From the IMG/VR virus record IMGVR_UViG_3300037119_010531, positions 1 to 22,706 of that record: a stretch of 22,706 bases of DNA; one strand, 5' to 3'. Both the position numbers and the translations under genes were made by a program. The notes under the pieces are model-generated. The model saw only the letters and a program-made list of their open reading frames with translations, was not told the DNA's origin and ran no database searches. The stretch comes from a virus. Shown in pieces: positions 11,780-18,280 of this stretch (position 1 is its first letter; every line of letters begins with the position of its first letter).

Positions 11780-12238
11780 ATGGCGAACGGCAACACCGGC
11801 CAAGCGAAACCACCCGGCTCAGGTGGGCCAGAGCGCACCTACTCCGATGAATTCATGCTGAGCATCGTGAAGCGCCACCACCGAGGTGAAAACCTGCTCG
11901 CGATCCTGCGAGAGCCCGGCATGCCTGATTGGGGAACATTTTACGACAGGACTGCGAGCGATTTGGCTCCTGAGGAGTTGAGCCGAGCCTACACGCGCGC
12001 CCGCGCGGCGTGGAGCGAAATAAAAATCGCCGAGACCACCGAGATCGCCGACGATTCTTCGAAGGACGATGCGCCTCGCGATGGTCTGCGAATCAAGTCG
12101 CGTCAATGGTTCGCTGAAAGAATCGTGCCGAAGCTGTACGCTATGCGTCAGCAGCTCACGCATCAGAACCCGGATGGTTCTTCGATCGACATGCGGCCGA
12201 TCGTGGAAGTGACGGTGCTGCCTCAACCGAAGGAGTGA
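11780..12238 (+). CDS. terS: Terminase small subunit (Sf6-like)
   Basis: 152 residues, normal for Sf6-type small terminases. It recognises the packaging site and recruits the large subunit. The N-terminal part (Y-S-D-E-F-M-L-S-I-V...G-E-N-L-L-A-I-L...G-M-P-D-W-G-T-F-Y) is the DNA-binding helical domain; Y-T-R-A-R-A-A-W-S-E-I-K-I then EIADDSSKDD and RDGLRIKSRQWFAERIVPKL form the characteristic oligomerisation core. No Shine-Dalgarno lies before ATG 11780, while a repeated promoter-like element ends 10 nt upstream. It is the first late gene, with the packaging-site candidate just before it. Confidence 0.88.
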   Translation: MANGNTGQAKPPGSGGPERTYSDEFMLSIVKRHHRGENLLAILREPGMPDWGTFYDRTASDLAPEELSRAYTRARAAWSEIKIAETTEIADDSSKDDAPRDGLRIKSRQWFAERIVPKLYAMRQQLTHQNPDGSSIDMRPIVEVTVLPQPKE

Positions 12239-12241
12239 GCG

Positions 12242-12550
12242 ATGGATCTCACGCTGGTGCCGTACATCGCGGTCGCGGTGTGGCTCGTGCTGCTGGTTGT
12301 GTGGTTCCTCGCAGTCCACAAATGGAGCTGGCGCAAGCTCTGGTGTTCAATGCTGCACAGCCAGTGCGACTGGCGCTGGCAGCGCAACGAGCTAAAGCGT
12401 TTGCCTTGGGTCTCGGGCGCGGAAATAGACCACATGACCATCGGCCGCTATCGGTGTTCGAGGTGCTACGAATGGTCGGACGGCTGCGCGCGATACGAGC
12501 AACGCACGCGCGAGATGTACCGCGAGCAGTTCGATCGTGAGAGCGTGTGA
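12242..12550 (+). CDS. Membrane-anchored cysteine-containing small protein
   Basis: 102 residues. Residues 4-26 (TLVPYIAVAVWLVLLVVWFL) form one transmembrane helix. The remaining 75 residues are basic and aromatic, with Y-R-C-S-R-C plus two upstream cysteines and a histidine, a likely metal site. GGAG lies 6 nt before ATG 12242. It opens a cassette of eight small genes lying between the two terminase genes, an unusual insertion place. Function unknown; a lysis or membrane-targeting role is speculative. Confidence 0.8.
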   Translation: MDLTLVPYIAVAVWLVLLVVWFLAVHKWSWRKLWCSMLHSQCDWRWQRNELKRLPWVSGAEIDHMTIGRYRCSRCYEWSDGCARYEQRTREMYREQFDRESV

Positions 12551-12804
12551 AGAACCGGGTCTACGAAACGATGACCAAGGCGCGCTGCGGCGCGTATACG
12601 GTGCGCGTGTGGGTTGTGCGCGAGGATTTCTTCGTGGGGCCAGAGCCAAAGGTGCTCGCGGTGCTGTACGAGAACCGTGACGTGACGCCGCACTCGATAG
12701 GGTTGGCGCTCGATCGGCTCAACGAGAGCAGCTTGGACGTGTCGGCATACGAGATCCTCGACGACTCCGGCAACGGCTCGATCGTCTACCCGGACTGGCC
12801 GTGA
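12547..12804 (+). CDS. Hypothetical small phage protein
   Basis: 85 residues (MKNRVYETMTKARCGAYTVR...) starting at GTG 12547, overlapping the upstream stop as GTGA. The first half is beta-strand-like (AYTVRVWVVREDFFVG) and the second has an alpha segment (SIGLALDRLNESS) and acidic end. No motif is recognised. Coupled translation from the membrane-anchored gene is likely because no separate ribosome site is clear. Confidence 0.78.
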   Translation: MKNRVYETMTKARCGAYTVRVWVVREDFFVGPEPKVLAVLYENRDVTPHSIGLALDRLNESSLDVSAYEILDDSGNGSIVYPDWP

Positions 12805-12998
12805 GCCAGAAGCGCGTGGTGCTTGTGGTCTCTATCGAGGGAATCGACAGGTGGGTGGACGAGCAGCTCTGGCGAAAATTCCACAACCCGATGGTCTTCA
12901 ACAAGAGCGGCACGATGAAGGAGCTGCAGCGCGTCGAGCTTGGCGATGGTGAATCGATCGTAGTCCGCAAGGTGGGCTGTGAAACGCCAGCGCAGTAA
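12801..12998 (+). CDS. Hypothetical small phage protein
   Basis: 65 residues (MSQKRVVLVVSIEGIDRWVD...) from GTG 12801, overlapping the previous stop as GTGA. The KRVVLVVSIEGID strand and a basic middle (FHNPMVFNKSGTMKELQRVE) suggest a small alpha/beta protein. A single cysteine lies near the end. No family is recognised. It overlaps the next gene by 20 bases. Confidence 0.75.
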   Translation: MSQKRVVLVVSIEGIDRWVDEQLWRKFHNPMVFNKSGTMKELQRVELGDGESIVVRKVGCETPAQ

Positions 12999-13311
12999 CG
13001 ATCTCAACCCGGGCCCGAACGTCTGGGATGGTCGAATGTCGATCGCCCAGCTCTCGCGCATCAACGAGTCGGAGTTGGTGCTGGCTGCGCTGCGGCGTGC
13101 GGCAGCGTACTCCCCGATCATCGAGGTGCGACGCCCTCGTGAGCCCGACCCGGATGCGTTCATCGCTCAGCGTCCCGAGATCAACTGCGCGCAGTGCTCG
13201 CATCTGCGTGGCTTCAACTCCGAGCACCAGAAGGGCTTCTGCGTGCTGCTGCGCTCGGTGCGCGCGACGTGGCACCCGGCGCAGTGCTACTCCTTCAACC
13301 CGAAAGGATGA
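12979..13311 (+). CDS. Four-cysteine protein, putative metal-binding
   Basis: 110 residues from GTG 12979 with AAGGTGG 3-4 nt upstream. The C-terminus has C70-x2-C73 (NCAQCSHL), C88 and C103, evenly spaced (14 residues between each), plus histidines 75 and 83; it could bind zinc or an iron-sulphur cluster. The N-terminal half is helical (SRINESELVLAALRRAAAYS). The family is not recognised. The last base pairs overlap a possible ATG of the membrane gene. Confidence 0.78.
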   Translation: MKRQRSNDLNPGPNVWDGRMSIAQLSRINESELVLAALRRAAAYSPIIEVRRPREPDPDAFIAQRPEINCAQCSHLRGFNSEHQKGFCVLLRSVRATWHPAQCYSFNPKG

Positions 13312-13313
13312 CC

Positions 13314-13502
13314 ATGACCGTGCTGCAACTCGTGCTGCTCATTCTCGTGATCGCGATCGTCGGATATGTCGCGTACTGGATCATCAACAAGTTCTTCGCC
13401 GAGCCGGTGAGGACGCCCGCGCTGCTGGTCGTAGGGCTCTTACTCCTCGTCGCACTGCTCGTCGCGTTCTTCCCGGGTGTCGGCGGGGCGAAGATCTGGT
13501 AA
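13314..13502 (+). CDS. Two-helix membrane protein, holin-like or Thivi_2564-like
   Basis: 62 residues with two transmembrane helices: residues 4-24 (LQLVLLILVIAIVGYVAYWI) and about 36-54 (PALLVVGLLLLVALLVAFF), joined by a short charged loop (NKFFAEPVR). This size and topology resemble small phage membrane proteins, including a Thivi_2564-type family, and also class II holins; no lysin lies nearby, so holin is only a possibility. ATG 13314 is preferred over ATG 13308 because AAAGG sits at a proper distance. Confidence 0.75.
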   Translation: MTVLQLVLLILVIAIVGYVAYWIINKFFAEPVRTPALLVVGLLLLVALLVAFFPGVGGAKIW

Positions 13503-13509
13503 GTCAACC

Positions 13510-13524
13510 GCGCCCAGCGGGCGC
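13510..13524 (+). other. Hairpin before the 96-aa gene
   Basis: GCGCCC (13510-13515), agc, GGGCGC (13519-13524) is a perfect 6-bp stem with a 3-nt loop, followed directly by the AAAGGAG ribosome site of ATG 13538. It is the only gap in this cassette and has no T run. Confidence 0.65.
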
Positions 13525-13537
13525 AAAGGAGCTGGCG

Positions 13538-13828
13538 ATGGACTATACGAAGAAGACGGTGGAGATCGAAGGCGCTATGAAGATGGAGAGCGCAGCGCGC
13601 GAGCGGTACTGGGCGGAGATGGGGATCGAGGAGAAGGTCGAGCGCCTGCAGCGCATGGTGCTCACGCTAGTTCGAGTAGTGAACCGGCAGGCGGACAAGC
13701 TCGCCGAGGCGCATCGCGTATCGCACCTGCACTTCCATTCGCCACTCGGTCAGGTGGTGGTGCCGCCTCTCGAACAGCACCTGAGCTACCCGGGCGATAG
13801 CGAGATCTCGGATCGTCCGCTCAAGTGA
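13538..13828 (+). CDS. Small helical (coiled-coil) protein
   Basis: 96 residues. MGIEEKVERLQRMVLTLVRV then NRQADKLAEAHR (about residues 27-59) is a regular coiled-coil-type helix; the start is mixed charge and the end is proline-rich (SPLGQVVVPPLEQHLSY). GGAG lies 6-7 nt before ATG 13538. The in-frame extension upstream to 13028 is a shadow of two earlier genes. An oligomeric role is likely from the helix, but the function is unknown. Confidence 0.78.
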   Translation: MDYTKKTVEIEGAMKMESAARERYWAEMGIEEKVERLQRMVLTLVRVVNRQADKLAEAHRVSHLHFHSPLGQVVVPPLEQHLSYPGDSEISDRPLK

Positions 13829-14025
13829 GCCGCGATCACGAGATAGCCGACCTGCTTGAGAAGCTCGCCAAGCTTCTGCGCGAGCGCGATGAGCCCCAGC
13901 GGTTGGAGTTCGTGTGGCCTCCACTGCGCGACCCGTTCGAGCGGCCAATGTGCGAGGCCTGCCGCCGCGGCGGTGTCTGCGGCTGCTACCAGCCGCTCTA
14001 CGACAGCCCGTGGTGCTCGGTATGA
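13825..14025 (+). CDS. Cysteine-rich small protein
   Basis: 66 residues from GTG 13825, overlapping the previous stop as GTGA. The N-terminal helix (DHEIADLLEKLAKLLRERDE) is followed by a C-terminal cysteine cluster: C43, C46, C52, C54 and C64 (M-C-E-A-C-R-R-G-G-V-C-G-C). This is likely metal-binding. It is the third protein of this cassette with such a cluster. Confidence 0.75.
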   Translation: MSRDHEIADLLEKLAKLLRERDEPQRLEFVWPPLRDPFERPMCEACRRGGVCGCYQPLYDSPWCSV

Positions 14026-14459
14026 GCCTTCCCTACGAGAACGCCACCTCCGGTGACCGAGCGCTCGTCGAAGTGCAGAAGATGCTCGCGAAGTGGGGCT
14101 GCGCTTCCTTCGGCACCGCGCAGGACGTCGAGCGAGGCGTGACCATCGTGTCGTTCAGGTGGCGCGAGCGCATCGTCCACCTCGAAGCCTCGTGGAAGGG
14201 CTACGCTCAGGCGCTCAAGCGTTCGGGTTGGAAGCGTGACGACGAGTGCATCGAGCAGGCGAAGACCGCGGTTTGCTCGGTGCTTCGCGATTGGTGCAAG
14301 GCGCAGATCACCGCGATCGAGTGCGGCGTGCTCTCGTTCGAGGCCGCGTTCATGCCGCACATGCTGCTGAAGGACGGGAGGCGAGCGCTCGATGCGGCGC
14401 AGGCGGCGAACCTGCTGCCAGCTCCCGAGGAACCCAGCAACGTACGGCTGGTGAAGTAG
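14022..14459 (+). CDS. Conserved phage protein of unknown function before terL
   Basis: 145 residues from ATG 14022, overlapping the preceding stop as ATGA. Its order, V-E-V-Q-K-M-L-A-K-W-G-C, VTIVSFRWRERIVHLEAS, then VCSVLRDWCKAQITAIECGV, LSFEAAFMPHMLLKDGR, matches a family widespread in phages and prophages (a short alpha/beta domain, then a helix K-A-x-x-x-A-I-E-x-G and F-x-x-x-F-x-x-H-x-L-L-x-D-G) with no assigned function. The in-frame reading upstream to 13914 is a shadow. It leads directly into terL. Confidence 0.85.
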   Translation: MSLPYENATSGDRALVEVQKMLAKWGCASFGTAQDVERGVTIVSFRWRERIVHLEASWKGYAQALKRSGWKRDDECIEQAKTAVCSVLRDWCKAQITAIECGVLSFEAAFMPHMLLKDGRRALDAAQAANLLPAPEEPSNVRLVK

Positions 14460-16081
14460 TGGCGGAGCTGGCCGAAGCCCCGCCGAAGGCGAGCGGCGTA
14501 CGGCTCAAGCTTGAGCTGCAGCACAAGCAGGGGCAGGCCTTCCTCTCGCAGGCGACCGAGATCCTGTACGGTGGCGCGGCATTCGGCGGGAAGTCGCACC
14601 TGAAGCGCGTCGCGGCAATCACATGGGCGACCGAGATCGCGGGCCTGAACGTCTACATGTTCCGGCGCGTCGAGGACGATCTCATCAAGAACCACATGGA
14701 GGGGCCGCACGGCTTTCGCATGATGCTGGCCGACTGGGTCGCGGCCAAGCTCGTCACCATCGTCGAGACCGAGATCCGCTTCAACTTCAACGGCAGCCGC
14801 ATCTTCCTTTGCCACTGCAAGGATCCCAACCACCGCTACAAGTACCACGGCGCTGAGATCCACGTCCTGCTGGTCGATGAGCTGACGACCTTTCTGGAGA
14901 TCATCTACCAGTACCTGCGCTTTCGCGTGCGGATGGTTGGCGTCAAGTTCGACCACGAGGGCAACTACCTCGCGACCTACCCCGAGAAGTACCGCAAGGG
15001 CTGCGTGGGCCCGGATGGGCGCACGGTGAACCCGCACGATCTCTTCCCACGGATCATCTGCGGCTCGAACCCGGGCAACATCGGGCACCACTGGGTGAAG
15101 CGCGAATTCATCGAGCCCGTGCGCCCGATGGAGGTGTGGACGACGCCTGATGATGCAGGCGGCATGCACCGGCAGTTCATCCCGGCTCGCGTCGCCGACA
15201 ACCCGATCGGCACGAAGGAGGATCCCGAGTACGTGAAGCGCATGCGCGGCCTCAAGGATCCGGCGCTCGTGAAGGCGATGGAGGAGGGCGACTGGAACGT
15301 GGTCGCGGGCGGGTTCTTCCCCGAGTTCTCGCGCTCGCGGCACATGGTCAAGCCCTTCACCGTGCCCTCGAAGTGGAAGCGGTTCACCGCGACCGACTGG
15401 GGGTCGTCGAAGCCCTTCTCGACGGGCTGGTACGCGATCGTGCAGGACGACATGCAGGTCACGGGCTCGATCGGGAACCCTGTTCGGATCAAGCGCGGCT
15501 CGATCGTGCGCTACCGCGAGTGGTACGGGTGCAAGGAGGGTGAGTCGAACGTCGGCATCAAGCTCCCGATCGGGCGCTGGGCGAAGGGCGTGCTGCACCG
15601 CTCGCGCGGCGAGGAAGTTGAGTACCACGTCGTTGACCCATCGATGTTCATCGAGGATGGTGGCCCGAGCTTGGCCGAGGAGGCGATGAAGGTGCGCGAG
15701 CGCGACCGCCGCCTGACCCTTCGCCCGGCGGACAACAAGCGCCTGCCCGGCTGGGACCAGATCCGCCTACGCCTGCAGGGTGATGACCCGGAGAATGGCG
15801 ACGACGAGCCCACCGTCTTCATGTTCGACACCTGCCGGGAGCTGGCGCGCACGCTCGAAGCGTTGCAGCACGACGAGACCGACGCCGAGGACGCGGACAC
15901 CGATGGCGAGGACCATGCGCCGGATGAGCTTCGCTACGCCTGCATGTCTCGCCCGAGGAAGCGCATGGAGCCCACCGATCGCTTTGCACATCTGCCCAAG
16001 AAGGGCACAATCGACTACCTGACGAGCGAGGCATGGAAAAACCAGAAGATGCCGGGGATCACGAGAAGGCCGCTCGGCTAA
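14459..16081 (+). CDS. terL: Terminase large subunit
   Basis: 540 residues, the ATP-driven DNA-packaging motor and nuclease. The ATPase has a variant Walker A, GGAAFGGKS (38-46, K45), and Walker B, VLLVDE (136-141); C-G-S-N-P-G at 201-206 is the coupling motif. The nuclease domain supplies D313 in T-A-T-D-W-G, D393 in H-V-V-D-P-S and D485/D489 in D-H-A-P-D-E-L-R-Y, the usual three-acid set. The start is GTG 14459 in TAGTG; no better start is in frame, and the ribosome site is weak, so it is probably coupled to the upstream gene. An acidic tract (residues 470-487) is longer than usual. The 49-base overlap with the next gene encodes its own tail. Confidence 0.95.
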   Translation: MAELAEAPPKASGVRLKLELQHKQGQAFLSQATEILYGGAAFGGKSHLKRVAAITWATEIAGLNVYMFRRVEDDLIKNHMEGPHGFRMMLADWVAAKLVTIVETEIRFNFNGSRIFLCHCKDPNHRYKYHGAEIHVLLVDELTTFLEIIYQYLRFRVRMVGVKFDHEGNYLATYPEKYRKGCVGPDGRTVNPHDLFPRIICGSNPGNIGHHWVKREFIEPVRPMEVWTTPDDAGGMHRQFIPARVADNPIGTKEDPEYVKRMRGLKDPALVKAMEEGDWNVVAGGFFPEFSRSRHMVKPFTVPSKWKRFTATDWGSSKPFSTGWYAIVQDDMQVTGSIGNPVRIKRGSIVRYREWYGCKEGESNVGIKLPIGRWAKGVLHRSRGEEVEYHVVDPSMFIEDGGPSLAEEAMKVRERDRRLTLRPADNKRLPGWDQIRLRLQGDDPENGDDEPTVFMFDTCRELARTLEALQHDETDAEDADTDGEDHAPDELRYACMSRPRKRMEPTDRFAHLPKKGTIDYLTSEAWKNQKMPGITRRPLG

Positions 16082-16560
16082 GCGAAGGCGAGCGAGCCCG
16101 CAGGCTCACCGTCGAGCACATCGGAGTACGGCGCGTGCTCACGATGGACGAGCTGGCGCGGCTGAAGGACGTTCGCCCGCGTATCGAGAAGGAGATTCAA
16201 CTGCCCGGGGTGAAGGACCGGGTGTACATGTTCTCGATCGACGGCTCACTCGACGGCGCGCGCGTCACCGGCTGCCTCTACGCCGGGAGCTGCGCGATGG
16301 TGCATGCGGGTAGCTTCGAGGACGCCTTCAAGCTCGCTCGCGAAGCAATCGCGCACACGGTCACGCTCGCCGAGCGGTACTTCGAGGAGAGCCACCGGCT
16401 CGTGATGGTGGAGGATCGGCCGCTCGCGCCCGAGAATCTCGCGATCGAATCAGGCGGGCGAAAGGGCATGCACGAGCCGCGGAGGCCTGCGCTTCTCACC
16501 GACCCGAAGCTGATGGCGATGATGCGGGCGAAGATGGAGGGCAAGCCATGGCCGGGATGA
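16033..16560 (+). CDS. Hypothetical phage protein overlapping terL
   Basis: 175 residues, starting at ATG 16033 within the last 49 bases of terL, with GCGAGG before it. The sequence is charged and helical at the N-terminus, then RVYMFSIDGSLDGARVTGCL and FKLAREAIAHTVTLAERYFE, ending MMRAKMEGKPWPG. No known domain is recognised. It sits between terL and the HNH gene, where accessory packaging proteins occur, but a role cannot be assigned. Confidence 0.78.
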   Translation: MEKPEDAGDHEKAARLSEGERARRLTVEHIGVRRVLTMDELARLKDVRPRIEKEIQLPGVKDRVYMFSIDGSLDGARVTGCLYAGSCAMVHAGSFEDAFKLAREAIAHTVTLAERYFEESHRLVMVEDRPLAPENLAIESGGRKGMHEPRRPALLTDPKLMAMMRAKMEGKPWPG

Positions 16561-16584
16561 TCGTCTGCGTGAGGCAGGTCACGC

Positions 16585-16983
16585 ATGAGATGGCGGAGAA
16601 CGTGGAGATCGGCAGGCGAGGCCCTAGCGAGTCTCGTCGACGGATACATCGAACACTGGGGGCGGAGGTTCTGGCTCGCTCGGGGCTCATCCCAAGGATG
16701 GTTGACCTCCCCGTTGGCGGGCACGCAGGCCCATGCGGCACACGAGGATTTCTATGCGAGCCGGGCGTGGCAGGTAGCGAGGTACTCGGCCCTTCGTCGA
16801 TCGCGTGGATGCTGCGAGTTGTGTGGCCGCAGCTCGTCGAGCACTACATTGCACGTCGATCACATAGTCCCGCGAAGCTGGGACCGCAGTATCGAACTCC
16901 AACCGTCCAACCTCCAAGTCCTGTGCGCTGAGTGCAACCTCGGCAAGGGTAACCGCGACTCGATTGACTGGCGAAAATCATGA
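16585..16983 (+). CDS. HNH endonuclease
   Basis: 132 residues. The C-terminal 80 are a clear HNH nuclease: DFYASRAWQVARYSALRR, zinc knuckle C-E-L-C-G, catalytic L-H-V-D-H-I-V-P-R-S, then N-L-Q-V-L-C and C-A-E-C-N-L-G-K-G-N. Zinc ligands are the two C-x2-C pairs. HNH proteins coded beside large terminases assist cos cleavage in HK97-type systems. The start is uncertain: ATG 16585 has AGGT 6 nt upstream, but the first 50 residues are W/R-rich and look poorly conserved, so TTG 16702 (93 aa, with AAGGA before it) may be the real start. A second frame from ATG 16548 overlaps here. Confidence 0.85.
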   Translation: MRWRRTWRSAGEALASLVDGYIEHWGRRFWLARGSSQGWLTSPLAGTQAHAAHEDFYASRAWQVARYSALRRSRGCCELCGRSSSSTTLHVDHIVPRSWDRSIELQPSNLQVLCAECNLGKGNRDSIDWRKS

Positions 16984-17243
16984 TGGGATTTCGCGTTGAC
17001 CCGGGCCCGCTTCCATTCGTCACGGTGCGCGATGCTGCGAAGTGGCTCCCGCGGCTCGCGAACGGTCAGATAGAGATCAGCGTTGAGGTAGGTCGCGAGG
17101 TCGAAGGGAAGATGGTGCGCGTGGTGTGCGCTCTCCCGATCACCGAGACCGCCGCTCACTTCGCTGGCCTGCACGTTCCGGCCTCGTACGCTGGCCGAGG
17201 CCTCATAGCCATCTTCCTCGATAGCTTGCCTTCATCGCAATAG
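16980..17243 (+). CDS. Hypothetical small phage protein
   Basis: 87 residues, ATG 16980 overlapping the HNH stop as ATGA (ATG 16983 is an alternative). It begins MMGFRVDPGPLPFVTVRDAA and has beta-rich EISVEVGREVEGKMVRVVCA and an acid-poor helix (AAHFAGLHVPASYAGRGLIA). No family is recognised. A conserved promoter-like element starts within its last codons. Confidence 0.75.
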   Translation: MMGFRVDPGPLPFVTVRDAAKWLPRLANGQIEISVEVGREVEGKMVRVVCALPITETAAHFAGLHVPASYAGRGLIAIFLDSLPSSQ

Positions 17244-17261
17244 TCGGTACGATTGCGCCCA
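17235..17261 (+). promoter_or_regulatory. Late-promoter-like repeated element, copy before the 17331 gene
   Basis: Partner of 11751-11777 (22 of 27 bases). TTGCCT at 17226-17231 could be a -35 at 16 nt from TACGAT (17248-17253). Transcription would start near 17260, giving a leader of about 70 nt with two hairpins and a strong ribosome site. Confidence 0.5.
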
Positions 17262-17275
17262 TCGCTGGCGGCGCA

Positions 17276-17319
17276 GCAGGATCGCCCTCTTCCTGCGGGA
17301 TCACCGAGCCTTTCTCGGT
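17276..17319 (+). other. Two hairpins in the leader of the 17331 gene
   Basis: GCAGG/CCTGC (17276-17296, 5 bp) and ACCGAG/CTCGGT (17303-17319, 6 bp with a 5-nt loop). The second directly precedes the AGGAGGT ribosome site (17320-17326). No T run follows. Confidence 0.6.
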
Positions 17320-17330
17320 AGGAGGTCGTT

Positions 17331-17906
17331 ATGTCCATCAAGCAACGCTCACTCGGTACCGTTTCCGCCGCCGCCCGCGGCATCGTCATCACCGCAGGCG
17401 CAGCCGCCACGCCGTGGGTCGCAACCGTCACCGCCGGTCACCGGCTGAAGGTGGGCGATCGGCTCGGCGTCACCGGCATCACCACGCAGGTCGGCTCGAA
17501 CGGCGACTGGACGGTCTCCGCGACCGCCGCCACCACGGCGACGATGGAAGGCTCCAGCGCGACCGGCGCGTTCGCGGGCACCGCGGTCACCGCGGTCCTG
17601 TGCGATGTGACGCCCTTCCTCGCCCGGCACTCCGCCGCCGCGATCGTGAACCAGCCCTCCGGCGCGGTCTGGGTCGGAACGGTCGTGTTCGAGGCAGCCG
17701 ACAAGCGCACCGACGCGCAGTTCTCGTACGACCTGCTCGGCGTGGACACGGCGGGCTTCAAGGACGCGCTCAAGTCGGGCGAGATCGCAATCCCGGCTGC
17801 GACCGCGGGTCAGGTCGTGACCCTCGAAGTGAACCTCTCGCGCTACATGACCTTCCGCGCCTCCGCATTCACCTCCGGTGTCGCGGGCGCGGTCCTGCTC
17901 GCATAG
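17331..17906 (+). CDS. Putative virion structural protein with FCCH-like domain
   Basis: 191 residues, beta-rich and low in charge, with an AGGAGGT ribosome site 4 nt before ATG 17331, the strongest in the late genes, which suggests high expression. Residues about 28-85 (A-T-V-T-A-G-H-R-L-K-V-G-D-R-L...G-V-T-G-I...N-G-D-W-T-V-S-A...T-A-T-M-E-G) have the pattern of the E1-FCCH-like beta-barrel domain often seen in phage head and tail proteins. The rest is Ig-like in composition. It may be a head decoration or an abundant head/tail protein; a major capsid fold is not recognisable. Confidence 0.72.
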   Translation: MSIKQRSLGTVSAAARGIVITAGAAATPWVATVTAGHRLKVGDRLGVTGITTQVGSNGDWTVSATAATTATMEGSSATGAFAGTAVTAVLCDVTPFLARHSAAAIVNQPSGAVWVGTVVFEAADKRTDAQFSYDLLGVDTAGFKDALKSGEIAIPAATAGQVVTLEVNLSRYMTFRASAFTSGVAGAVLLA

Positions 17907-17908
17907 GT

Positions 17909-18280
17909 GTGGCGGCAGGAAGACTCATCCTCCCCGGTGAGGTGGGCTCACAGTTCGAGCCCTCCCTCACTTGGGACGGCTTGCGTAACCTGCTTGGCGA
18001 CATCCGACGCAACGGTGAGCGAATTCCAGCCGTACTTCTGGTTTCCGAGCGAGACCGGCGCAACCTCAATCAGGAGATCCTCGGCAACTCAGTGACCCCG
18101 GTGGCGAAGGATGACCAGCGCCCCGAGCACGACAACGCGGCGATCGGCTTCGTCGACGGCGTCATGATCCGCTCGCACCCAGACGTTCCCAACGGACGCG
18201 CCCGGCTCCTCTATACGGCGTACGCCGAAGCGGCGAAGCCGCTCCCATCAGGGCGATTGATCTCGCTACCCAATGTCTGA
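17909..18280 (+). CDS. Conserved phage protein of unknown function before the portal gene
   Basis: 123 residues from GTG 17909 (2 nt after the upstream stop). The core I-P-A-V-L-L-V-S-E-R-D-R-R-N-L-N-Q-E-I-L, then VAKDDQRPEHDNAAIGFVDG, VMIRSHPDVPNGRARLLY, resembles a short family coded between terL and the portal in other phages. Function is not known. The 3' end overlaps the portal start by 8 bases. The long in-frame extension to 17414 is a shadow. Confidence 0.75.
   Translation: MAAGRLILPGEVGSQFEPSLTWDGLRNLLGDIRRNGERIPAVLLVSERDRRNLNQEILGNSVTPVAKDDQRPEHDNAAIGFVDGVMIRSHPDVPNGRARLLYTAYAEAAKPLPSGRLISLPNV

Noticed and set aside
11551-11850. 99-aa plus-strand frame before and over terS
   Set aside because: A GGAGG does precede ATG 11572, but the product is a proline/arginine-rich string running through palindromes and then across terS in another frame.
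14207-15628. Long open frame (473 aa) antisense to terL
   Set aside because: It mirrors terL codons, is rich in A/R/H/V shadow composition, has no ribosome site, and opposes a clearly real gene. The same applies to long antisense frames at 5073-6107 and 18162-19316.
16548-16931. 127-aa frame overlapping the HNH gene
   Set aside because: Its first 25 residues look plausible, but the rest runs antiphase to the clear HNH motifs. Kept only as a possible frameshift remnant.
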